Source: Dechloromonas denitrificans
Lineage (GTDB): Bacteria; Pseudomonadota; Gammaproteobacteria; Burkholderiales; Rhodocyclaceae
Assembly: GCF_020510665.1 (NCBI RefSeq)
Contig: NZ_CP075187.1
Span: 1-64,000 of the forward strand
Direction of reading: 5' to 3'
Length of the DNA: 64,000 nucleotides
Shown: positions 28,915 through 36,643 of the stretch, piece after piece
Position numbering within the stretch: the stretch's first letter is position 1
Layout of the letters: every line of letters begins with the position of its first letter
The notes under the pieces: model-generated
What the model was told of the DNA's origin: nothing
Database searches by the model: none
What the model saw: only the letters and a program-made list of their open reading frames with translations
Translations under genes and position numbers: made by a program

Positions 28915-31067
28915 AGCGCTTGCTTGCTGCTGGTGGCGCATTTGCCGCTGCGCTTGGCGGAATCGTCTGGTTCCTGCTGCTGATGTCCACGGCGGCCGAT
29001 ACCGTTATTTTTTCGCGCAATTATCCGCTGCTGATCGGGCTCAATATCGTTTTGGCCCTGGCCATGCTCGGCCTGGTCGGCTGGCAGTTACGTTCGCTGT
29101 GGCGGGATTACCGGGCACAAGTCTTTGGCGCCCGGCTGAAACTGCGGCTGATGCTGATGTTTGGTGTCATCGCTGTTTTGCCCGGCGCGCTGGTCTATGG
29201 CGTTTCGGTCCAGTTTGTCACGCGGTCGATTGAAAGCTGGTTCGATGTCCGTGTTGAAAAGGCGCTGGAATCGGGCCTGCACCTTGGTCGTTCGGCGCTG
29301 GATTCATTGCTTGCCGACCTGGCGGACAAGGGGCGCAGCATGGCGCTTGAGCTTTCGGACTTGCAGGAAAGTTCGCGGCGCTCGGCATTGCTTCGCCTGC
29401 GCGAGGAAAAAGGTGTCCAGTCGGCTGCGTTGTTCTCCGTGGGCGGGCAATTGCTGTCCAGCGCAACCAGCGAGCTGAGCAGCCTGCTGCCCGATTTGCC
29501 GAGCCAAGCCCAACTCAAGCAGGCGCGCAGTTCGCGTGCCGTGGCGACGGTCGAGGGCGATGGCGGCAAGTTGTACTTGCGCGTGCTGGTCCCGGTGGCA
29601 GCGCGCGATGTTTTCGAAGAACCGCGCATCCTGCAGCTGACGCATTCGGTACCACCCAGCCTGGCTCAGGATGCCGATGCCGTCCAGGGCGTTTATCGTG
29701 ACTATCAGGAATTGCAGCTGGCGCGTGAAGGGCTGACGCGGATTTATGCTCTGACTTTGACGTTGACCGTACTGGTCGCGCTTTTTGGTGCTTTTGCCCT
29801 GGCTTACGTGATGGCCCGCCGGCTGGCTGCGCCGCTCTACATTCTGGCCGAAGGGACGCAGGCGGTAGCGCAGGGCGACTTCTCGCCACGCCAGGCAATC
29901 TACAGCGGCGACGAACTTGGTATCCTGACGCAATCGTTCAATCAGATGACCCGCCAGCTTGATGAGGCGCGGCGCGAAACCGAGCGCCATCGGGCAGAAC
30001 TGGAATCGGCGCGCGGTTATCTTGAATCGATTCTGGCCAACCTGTCTGCCGGGGTGCTGGTCTTTGATCGCCATTGCGTTCTGCGCACCGTCAATGAAGG
30101 TGCCTTGACCATCCTGAATGACGATTTTGTCGGCCTGATTGGCGAGGAGGTGGCCCAGTGGCCGCGCCAGAGCGTCATGGGTGAATTCATTCGCCAGCAT
30201 TTCTCGGCGACCGAAGAAATCGAATGGCAGGCGCAGGTGGAACTTGAGCGCCCGAACGGCATGCCCCAGGTTTTATTGCTGCGCGGGTCGCGACTGCCGG
30301 ATGCCAGCGGCGGCGGCGATGTTGTCGTTTTCGACGATGTGACGCGGATCATCGCCGCCCAGCGCAGTGCCGCCTGGGGCGAGGTGGCGCGACGTCTGGC
30401 GCACGAAATCAAGAACCCGCTGACGCCGATCCAGCTGTCGGCTGAGCGCCTGCAGTTCAAACTGGCCGATAAATTGATCAATGGTGATGCCGATATGCTG
30501 GCACGCGGCACCCAGACCATCATTAACCAGGTTCAGGCAATGAAACGCATGGTTGACGATTTCCGCGACTATGCGCGGCTGCCGGTTCCTGAAGTGGCTT
30601 CGCTGGATCTGAATGAGCTGATTCGCGAAGTGCTCGGGCTTTACGAAAGTTCGTCAGCCGAAATTGAAACAACCCTGTCCGATACACTGCCCCCGGTGCT
30701 GGGCGATGCAACCCAGTTGCGCCAGATCATCCACAATCTGTTGCGCAATTCGGAAGATGCACTCGAAGGGCGGAGTGCCAGCATCATTCACATCCTGACC
30801 GAAGCGGCCGGCCGCTATGCCTGCTTACGAATCAGCGACAATGGCCCCGGTTTCCCGGTAGAGTTGTTGCCGCGCATATTTGAACCCTATGTCACGACCA
30901 AGGCGCGCGGTACCGGCCTGGGTCTGCCCATTGTCAAGAAAATCGTTGAAGAACATCTGGGCACCATTGAAATCAGCAATGCACCTGAGGGCGGCGCACG
31001 GATCGATATCCGCTTGCCCCTGGTGAAGGAGGAGGAAGCCAAGCATGGCAATAATTCTGGTCGTTGA
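28911..31067 (+). CDS. ntrY: Nitrogen-regulation-type sensor kinase NtrY
   Basis: Membrane histidine kinase partner of NtrX. The 718-residue product starts at a GTG overlapping the DUF4390 stop. Two or three transmembrane segments lie in the first 110 residues and another near 285-305, flanking a periplasmic region. A HAMP domain (about 305-360), a PAS domain, HisKA with RRLAHEIKNPL (His498) and a C-terminal HATPase domain (DNGPGF, GTGLGLPIVKK) follow. The PxLTPIQLSAERL context is typical of NtrY. It overlaps ntrX by 23 bp, so the pair is translationally coupled. The signal may relate to redox or nitrogen, by analogy. Confidence 0.93.
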   Translation: MKRLLAAGGAFAAALGGIVWFLLLMSTAADTVIFSRNYPLLIGLNIVLALAMLGLVGWQLRSLWRDYRAQVFGARLKLRLMLMFGVIAVLPGALVYGVSVQFVTRSIESWFDVRVEKALESGLHLGRSALDSLLADLADKGRSMALELSDLQESSRRSALLRLREEKGVQSAALFSVGGQLLSSATSELSSLLPDLPSQAQLKQARSSRAVATVEGDGGKLYLRVLVPVAARDVFEEPRILQLTHSVPPSLAQDADAVQGVYRDYQELQLAREGLTRIYALTLTLTVLVALFGAFALAYVMARRLAAPLYILAEGTQAVAQGDFSPRQAIYSGDELGILTQSFNQMTRQLDEARRETERHRAELESARGYLESILANLSAGVLVFDRHCVLRTVNEGALTILNDDFVGLIGEEVAQWPRQSVMGEFIRQHFSATEEIEWQAQVELERPNGMPQVLLLRGSRLPDASGGGDVVVFDDVTRIIAAQRSAAWGEVARRLAHEIKNPLTPIQLSAERLQFKLADKLINGDADMLARGTQTIINQVQAMKRMVDDFRDYARLPVPEVASLDLNELIREVLGLYESSSAEIETTLSDTLPPVLGDATQLRQIIHNLLRNSEDALEGRSASIIHILTEAAGRYACLRISDNGPGFPVELLPRIFEPYVTTKARGTGLGLPIVKKIVEEHLGTIEISNAPEGGARIDIRLPLVKEEEAKHGNNSGR

Positions 31068-32310
31068 TGACGAAGTCGGGATCCGCGAACTACTGTCGGA
31101 AATCCTGATCGACGAGGGCTATGACGTGCGTCTGGCTGAAAATGCAGGGACTGCGCGCAGTATCCGCAACGAATTGCGTCCGGATCTGGTTCTTCTGGAT
31201 ATCTGGATGCCGGATACCGACGGTATTTCGCTACTCAAGGAATGGCATGCGGCAGGTCATCTGAACATGCCGGTGGTGATGATGTCCGGTCACGGCACGA
31301 TCGATACGGCCGTCGAAGCGACGCGCTTTGGTGCTTTCGATTTCCTCGAAAAGCCGATTGCGTTGCAAAAACTGCTGTCGACCGTGCAAAAGGCGCTCAA
31401 GCATGATTCTCCGCCGTTGCGTCCGCCACTGACGCTGGAGGCATTCGGGCGTTCCGCTTTCGTCAAGGAGTTCAAGCGTCGGCTGGAGCAGGCTGCGGCC
31501 AAGGCATCGGTCCTGCTGCTCAAGGGGGCGACAGGGGGCATGGCTGAAATTTGCGCGCGTACCTTGCAACCACCGCGTGCGCCTTGGCTCGACCTGTCCG
31601 GTGTCAGCAGTGCGCTGACTCAGGAAATGCTTGAGAAAGTCAGCGGCGGCGTGTTGTTTGTGCCGGATCTGGCCGTGCTCGGCAAAATGCAGCAGATGAA
31701 CCTGGCTTTCGCGGTCGACCGGCTTGAAAAGCTCAATTTGCAATTGGTCGCTGCAACGGTCAGTTCGCTCGGTACGCTGGCAGAGTCTGGTTGGGACAGC
31801 AAATTGCTGGCCCGTTTGGGTGAGGTCTGGGTGGCGATGCCCTCACTGGCCGGGCACGCCGATGAGTTGCCGGAAATTGCCGGTTTGCTGCTGACCAATT
31901 TTGTCGAACGCGGTGAAGTCCAGCCGCGCCGTTTTTCGACCGGTGCGTTGAATGCATTGCGCACGCTGCCCTGGAAAAACCTGCCGGAAGCCAGTTGGAC
32001 CGATCTTTATGCCCTGGTGCGCAACCTTGCCCTGACGGCGTTGGAAGAGGATATCTCGGCCGATGACGTGAGCCGCGTCATGCCACGCGAGGAGGGCGGC
32101 AATCGTGAAATTGCGTCCTTGCTGCCGTTGCTTGATCAGCCTTTGCGTGAGGCGCGCGATGCCTTTGAAAAGCTGTATTTCGAGCATCATCTGCGCCTGG
32201 AAGGGGGCAACATGACCAAACTGGCAGAGCGTTCCGGGCTGGAACGGACGCACTTGTATCGCAAGCTGAAGCAACTCGACGTCAAGCTGGGCAAGCGCAA
32301 CGAAGAATAA
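31045..32310 (+). CDS. ntrX: NtrX-like response regulator with degenerate AAA+ domain
   Basis: The 421-residue product has an intact receiver domain (phospho-acceptor Asp52 in LLDIWMPD, conserved VDDE and KPI) and a C-terminal Fis-type helix-turn-helix (MTKLAERSGLERTHLYRKLKQL). The middle region lines up with a sigma-54-type AAA+ domain but is decayed: the Walker A position reads LLLKGATGGMAE instead of GESGTGKE, the Walker B position reads GGVLFVPDL, and no GAFTGA loop is present. It therefore should not remodel sigma-54 and probably acts as a DNA-binding regulator with sigma-70. It is coupled to ntrY; trkA follows 24 bp later. Confidence 0.9.
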   Translation: MAIILVVDDEVGIRELLSEILIDEGYDVRLAENAGTARSIRNELRPDLVLLDIWMPDTDGISLLKEWHAAGHLNMPVVMMSGHGTIDTAVEATRFGAFDFLEKPIALQKLLSTVQKALKHDSPPLRPPLTLEAFGRSAFVKEFKRRLEQAAAKASVLLLKGATGGMAEICARTLQPPRAPWLDLSGVSSALTQEMLEKVSGGVLFVPDLAVLGKMQQMNLAFAVDRLEKLNLQLVAATVSSLGTLAESGWDSKLLARLGEVWVAMPSLAGHADELPEIAGLLLTNFVERGEVQPRRFSTGALNALRTLPWKNLPEASWTDLYALVRNLALTALEEDISADDVSRVMPREEGGNREIASLLPLLDQPLREARDAFEKLYFEHHLRLEGGNMTKLAERSGLERTHLYRKLKQLDVKLGKRNEE

Positions 32311-32334
32311 ATTACTGTCGGGCGGGGGATACGC

Positions 32335-33768
32335 ATGAAAGTCATCATTCTGGGGGCCGGCCAGGTCGGCGCCAGTGTGGCCGAAGGGCTGGTTTCCGAA
32401 GAAAACGACATTACGGTGATCGATTGCAATGCGGCCCGCCTGGCCAAATTGCAGGATCGGCTCGATTTGCGCACCGTGGTCGGCGATGCGGCGACGCCCT
32501 CGGTTTTGCGCAGTGCCGGTGCCGAGGATGCCGACATGGTGATTGCGCTGACCCAGAGCGACCAGAGCAATCTGGTTGCCTGCAAGCTGGCGCAAAGTGT
32601 ATTCAATATTCCCACCCGGATTGCCCGCCTGCGTTCGCGCGATTTCCTCGAAGATGCCGCCTTGCTCTCGCCGGACAATTTCGCGGTCGACTTCGCGCTT
32701 TGCCCGGAACAGGTAATCACCGATTACATCCAGCGCCTGATCGAGTTTCCCGAGGCCTTGCAGGTGCTCAATTTTGCCAAGGGCCGGGTCAGCCTGGTTG
32801 CCGTCAGGGCATACGAGGGCGGCCTGCTTGTCGGTCAGCAGATCAAGCAGATGAAGGCCTTGCTACCCTTCGGGATGGATGCCCGGATTGCAGCCATTTT
32901 CCGACGCGATCAGGCGGTTTTCCCGGAGGGCGAGACGGTTGTCGAGGCGGGGGACGAGGTTTTCCTGCTGGCCGCCGCGGAGCATATCCGTCCGGTTTTA
33001 CGCCAGTTGCGCCGGATGATGACGCCGGTTGAGCGGATCATGGTTGCCGGGGGCGGCAATATCGGCCTGCGCGTCGCCAAGGCGCTTGAGAAGCGCTATG
33101 AAATCAAGTTGATCGAAGGACGCCCGGAGCGCGCCGAACTTCTGGCCAATGAGCTTGAAAATACGCTGGTTCTGCTCGGTGATGCGACCGATGAGGAGTT
33201 GCTCGAGCAGGAAAACATTGCGGAAATGGACCTCTTCCTCTCGCTGACCAACGATGATGAAGACAACATCATGGCCGGGAGCCTGGCCAAGCGTCTGGGC
33301 TGCAAGCGGGTGGTTGCGCTGATCAATCGCCGGGCGTACGCCGAAATGATCGAAGGCGGCCCGATCGATATCGGGATTTCGCCCGCCCAGATATCGATCG
33401 GTACCTTGCTGGCCCATGTGCGCCAGGGCGATGTGGCGGAAGTGCACTCCTTGCGGCGCGGTGCCGCGGAGGCTCTGGAACTGGTTGCGCATGGCGATGC
33501 GAAAACATCGAAGATCGTCGGTCGTCGCATCGATCAAATCGATTGGCCGCATGGCGTGACCGTCGCCGCTCTGGTTCGCAATTTCGACAAGGCGGTGGTG
33601 ATTGGCCAGACCGACGACTGGACTTCGATCACCCGGCATGGCGAGGTTGAGATCGCCCATCACGACACGGTGATTCAGGCAAATGACCACGTGATTGTTT
33701 TCTGCACCCGGAAAAAGCTGGTCAAGAAGGTCGAAAAGCTTTTCCAGGTCAGTTTCGGCTTTCTTTAA
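32335..33768 (+). CDS. trkA: Trk potassium uptake regulatory subunit TrkA
   Basis: TrkA is the cytoplasmic nucleotide-binding ring that gates the TrkH potassium channel. The 477-residue product holds two RCK units: the first with GAGQVGASVAEGL at the N-terminus, the second with AGGGNIGLRVAKAL in the middle. Each is followed by an RCK-C lobe. Length agrees with proteobacterial TrkA. trkH follows after 9 bp, so both subunits are co-expressed, apparently with ntrYX upstream. Confidence 0.97.
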   Translation: MKVIILGAGQVGASVAEGLVSEENDITVIDCNAARLAKLQDRLDLRTVVGDAATPSVLRSAGAEDADMVIALTQSDQSNLVACKLAQSVFNIPTRIARLRSRDFLEDAALLSPDNFAVDFALCPEQVITDYIQRLIEFPEALQVLNFAKGRVSLVAVRAYEGGLLVGQQIKQMKALLPFGMDARIAAIFRRDQAVFPEGETVVEAGDEVFLLAAAEHIRPVLRQLRRMMTPVERIMVAGGGNIGLRVAKALEKRYEIKLIEGRPERAELLANELENTLVLLGDATDEELLEQENIAEMDLFLSLTNDDEDNIMAGSLAKRLGCKRVVALINRRAYAEMIEGGPIDIGISPAQISIGTLLAHVRQGDVAEVHSLRRGAAEALELVAHGDAKTSKIVGRRIDQIDWPHGVTVAALVRNFDKAVVIGQTDDWTSITRHGEVEIAHHDTVIQANDHVIVFCTRKKLVKKVEKLFQVSFGFL

Positions 33769-33777
33769 GGGGCACTC

Positions 33778-35232
33778 ATGACCCGCTTTGCCCCCGTTTA
33801 CCGTGCTCTGGGCATGATCATCATGCTTTTCGGCCTGACCATGCTGGCGCCGCTGATTCTCTCGTATGCGACCAATGACGGTGCGCAGGCGGTATACGAC
33901 GAGTCTTTTGGCTTGACCATGTTGAGCGGGGCTTTCCTCTGGTACCGCTATCGCAATTGCAAACGCGAGCTGACCATTCGCGACGGGTTTTTAATGGTCG
34001 TGCTGGTCTGGTCGGTTCTGCCTGCCTTTGCTGCCATACCGCTGATGCTTCAACTCGGGATCAGTCATACCGACGCCTATTTCGAAACCGTTTCCGGTTT
34101 GACGACGACCGGATCGACGGTGCTGTCGAATATCGATCAGCTACCGATGTCGATCAACCTGTGGCGTCACCAACTGGTCTGGGTTGGCGGCATGGGGTTG
34201 ATCGTGCTGGCCATTGCCGTGCTTCCTTTGCTCGGGATTGGCGGCCGCCAAATGTTCAAGGCCGAGACGCCCGGTCCGATGAAGGACGCCAAGATGACGC
34301 CGCGCATTGCCGAAACGGCCAAGGGACTGTGGCTGGTTTATCTCGGCGTGACGGTTGCCTGTTGCCTCTCCTTCCGTCTGGCCGGGATGAACTGGTTCGA
34401 TGCGGTTTGCCACACTTTTTCGACGATGGGTTTGGGCGGCTTTTCAACCCACGATGCGAGTTTCGGCTATTTTGATTCGCCGGCCATTGAAGCGGTGGCG
34501 ATTGTATTCATGCTGATTGCCGGGATGAATTTCGGCACCTTGTTCCTGGCTGTCAGCGGCCGTTCCCTGCGGCCCTATCTGCAGGACCCGGAGGCCGGCT
34601 GGTTTATCGGTGTGACGCTGGTCAGTATTTTCGTTGTCGCGGTCTACATCTGGAAAGACGGAATTTACGCCGATCTCGACACGGCTATGCGCCATGCCGC
34701 CTTCAATCTGGTTTCAATTGCGACGACGACCGGTTTTGCCAGCGTCGATTTCGCCTTGTGGCCGATTTTTGCGCCCCTGTGGATGCTGTTTCTCTCCAGT
34801 TTTGCGACCAGCGCCGGGTCGACCGGGGGCGGCATCAAAATGATGCGTGCCCTGCTGCTCTACAAGCAGGTCTATCGGGAATTGCTGCGGGCGATGCACC
34901 CGAGCGCGGTGTACAACATCCGGATCGGTGGCCAGGTTGCATCGCAGCCTATCCTGTTTGCAGTGCTCGCCTTTGCCTTCATGTACATGGTCAGTATTGT
35001 CTCGTTGACCCTGGTGCTGGCTTTCACGGGGCTGGACATCGTTACCGCCTTTACCGCAATTGTCGCCAGCGTGAACAACACCGGGCCGGGTCTTGGCCTG
35101 GTTGGCCCATCGACAACCTATGAAGTACTGGAGGATTTCCAGACCTGGGTCTGCATTTTTGCCATGCTGCTCGGGCGTCTTGAAATTTTTACCCTGCTGG
35201 TGGTGCTGACCCCGGCTTTCTGGCGTAAGTGA
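33778..35232 (+). CDS. trkH: Trk potassium uptake channel TrkH
   Basis: The 484-residue integral membrane protein is the potassium-conducting subunit. It has about ten hydrophobic segments and four filter-like loops with the conserved glycines: SGLTTTGST, STMGLGGFS, ATTTGFAS and NNTGPGLG. Length is normal. It is co-transcribed with trkA and followed by a terminator at 35244-35274. The ntrYX-trkAH order suggests that the two-component pair may control potassium uptake, an inference. Confidence 0.97.
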   Translation: MTRFAPVYRALGMIIMLFGLTMLAPLILSYATNDGAQAVYDESFGLTMLSGAFLWYRYRNCKRELTIRDGFLMVVLVWSVLPAFAAIPLMLQLGISHTDAYFETVSGLTTTGSTVLSNIDQLPMSINLWRHQLVWVGGMGLIVLAIAVLPLLGIGGRQMFKAETPGPMKDAKMTPRIAETAKGLWLVYLGVTVACCLSFRLAGMNWFDAVCHTFSTMGLGGFSTHDASFGYFDSPAIEAVAIVFMLIAGMNFGTLFLAVSGRSLRPYLQDPEAGWFIGVTLVSIFVVAVYIWKDGIYADLDTAMRHAAFNLVSIATTTGFASVDFALWPIFAPLWMLFLSSFATSAGSTGGGIKMMRALLLYKQVYRELLRAMHPSAVYNIRIGGQVASQPILFAVLAFAFMYMVSIVSLTLVLAFTGLDIVTAFTAIVASVNNTGPGLGLVGPSTTYEVLEDFQTWVCIFAMLLGRLEIFTLLVVLTPAFWRK

Positions 35233-35243
35233 CCGCAGCCCCA

Positions 35244-35274
35244 GAAAGGCGGATAATTCCGCCTTTCGATTTTT
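35244..35274 (+). terminator. Rho-independent terminator after trkH
   Basis: GAAAGGCGG (35244-35252) pairs with CCGCCTTTC (35259-35267), with a six-base loop, followed by GATTTTT. It ends the rsmB/DUF4390-ntrYX-trkAH run and lies just before hemE. Confidence 0.88.
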
Positions 35275-35289
35275 CAGGCGGAACCCACC

Positions 35290-36357
35290 GTGAGCCGACC
35301 CAAGAACGACACCTTCCTGCGCGCCCTTCTCAAGGAGCCGACCGAATACACCCCGCTCTGGCTGATGCGTCAGGCCGGTCGCTATCTGCCCGAATACTGC
35401 GAAACGCGTAAGCGGGCAGGCAATTTCCTGAATCTGTGCAAGTCGCCGACGATGGCCTGCGAAGTCACCCTGCAGCCGCTGGCTCGCTATGATCTGGATG
35501 CCGCCATTCTGTTCTCCGACATCCTGACCGTGCCGGATGCGATGGGCCTGGGTCTTTATTTCGCCGAAGGTGAAGGGCCGCGTTTCGAGCGTCCGTTGCG
35601 CGAGGAATGGGCGATCAACAACCTGACCGCACCGGACCCGTACGAGCACCTCGGTTACGTGATGGATGCCGTTTCCGAAATCCGCCGCGCCCTGGATAAC
35701 TCGGTGCCGCTGATCGGCTTCTCCGGCAGCCCGTACACGCTTGCCTGCTACATGGTCGAAGGCCAGGGTTCGAGCGATTTCCGCCATATCAAGGGAATGA
35801 TGTACAGCCGGCCGGACCTGCTGCACAAAATTCTGTCGGTGACGACCGAGTCGGTGATTTCCTACCTGAATGCGCAGATCGATTCCGGCGCCCAGGCGGT
35901 GATGATTTTCGATACCTGGGGCGGTTCGCTATCAAATGCGGCCTACCAGGAGTTCTCGCTGCAATACATGCAGCGCATCGTGGCCGGCTTGAAGAAGGAA
36001 AAAGACGGCCAGCGCATTCCGAGCATCGTATTCACCAAGAACGGTGGCCTGTGGCTGGAAAAAATTGCGGCCATCGGCTGCGATGCCGTCGGTCTCGACT
36101 GGACGATCGACATTGGCGAAGCCCGCCGTCGCGTTGGCGACAAGGTTGCGCTGCAGGGTAACCTCGATCCGAACGTGCTGTTCGCCGGGCCGGAAGTCGT
36201 GGCTGCCGAAGCCAGGAAAGTGCTCGACAGCTTTGGTGCCGGCAATACCGGTCATGTATTCAACCTCGGCCACGGTATTTCGCAATTTACGCCGCCGGAA
36301 AGCGTGACCGCCTTGGTTGAAGCAGTGCATGGACACAGTCGTTTATTACGTAAGTGA
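35290..36357 (+). CDS. hemE: Uroporphyrinogen decarboxylase
   Basis: Decarboxylates the four acetate groups of uroporphyrinogen III to give coproporphyrinogen III in heme synthesis. The 355-residue product has the N-terminal signature [15 protein letters not shown], the catalytic-Asp region [26 protein letters not shown] and [10 protein letters not shown] near the end. The start is a GTG at 35290. The gene stands alone. The 286-bp spacer after it holds DnaA boxes and dyads. Confidence 0.98.
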   Translation: MSRPKNDTFLRALLKEPTEYTPLWLMRQAGRYLPEYCETRKRAGNFLNLCKSPTMACEVTLQPLARYDLDAAILFSDILTVPDAMGLGLYFAEGEGPRFERPLREEWAINNLTAPDPYEHLGYVMDAVSEIRRALDNSVPLIGFSGSPYTLACYMVEGQGSSDFRHIKGMMYSRPDLLHKILSVTTESVISYLNAQIDSGAQAVMIFDTWGGSLSNAAYQEFSLQYMQRIVAGLKKEKDGQRIPSIVFTKNGGLWLEKIAAIGCDAVGLDWTIDIGEARRRVGDKVALQGNLDPNVLFAGPEVVAAEARKVLDSFGAGNTGHVFNLGHGISQFTPPESVTALVEAVHGHSRLLRK

Positions 36358-36429
36358 TAGCATAAGTGGGGTGGGAAGCTTGACTTATACACAGAGTTTT
36401 CCATCCCGCTCATGATTTTGTCGGGAAAC

Positions 36430-36458
36430 CACTTGACACATCGCGCTTTAGTCAAGTG
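36430..36458. promoter_or_regulatory. Perfect 8-bp dyad with 13-bp spacer
   Basis: CACTTGAC at 36430-36437 and GTCAAGTG at 36451-36458 are exact inverted copies. No known operator consensus was recognised and there is no terminator-like T tract. It is 73 bp past the hemE stop. Confidence 0.4.
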
Positions 36459-36502
36459 ATTGAATTTATTAAGTTTGTTGTCTTGCCTAATATTTCGGCA
36501 AA

Positions 36503-36529
36503 GTAACGAAATCCTTACAGAATCGTTAC
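36503..36529. promoter_or_regulatory. Perfect 7-bp dyad with 13-bp spacer
   Basis: GTAACGA at 36503-36509 and TCGTTAC at 36523-36529 are exact inverted copies separated by 13 bp, the same spacer as the dyad at 36430. A smaller dyad, CTGTAA with TTACAG, occurs at 36602-36617, just before priA. Confidence 0.4.
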
Positions 36530-36643
36530 TTGGCGCTCACTTCCAAAAGAAACTCACAAAGTTATCCACAGTTTTTGTGGACAAGCTGAAAAACCCTTTT
36601 TCTGTAATGGGTTACAGCGTTTTTGGAGAAACCCGACTTATCC

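Larger units (their letters stand above)
36385..36584. promoter_or_regulatory. DnaA-box cluster between hemE and priA
   Basis: Within this AT-rich spacer there is TTATACACA at 36385-36393, perfect TTATCCACA at 36562-36570, and reverse-strand TTGTCCACA (one mismatch) at 36576-36584. The last two face each other across 5 bp. This is similar in content to the dnaA-dnaN spacer but is 35 kb away and next to the primosome gene priA. It could titrate or recharge DnaA, control priA, or be a secondary origin. Confidence 0.6.
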
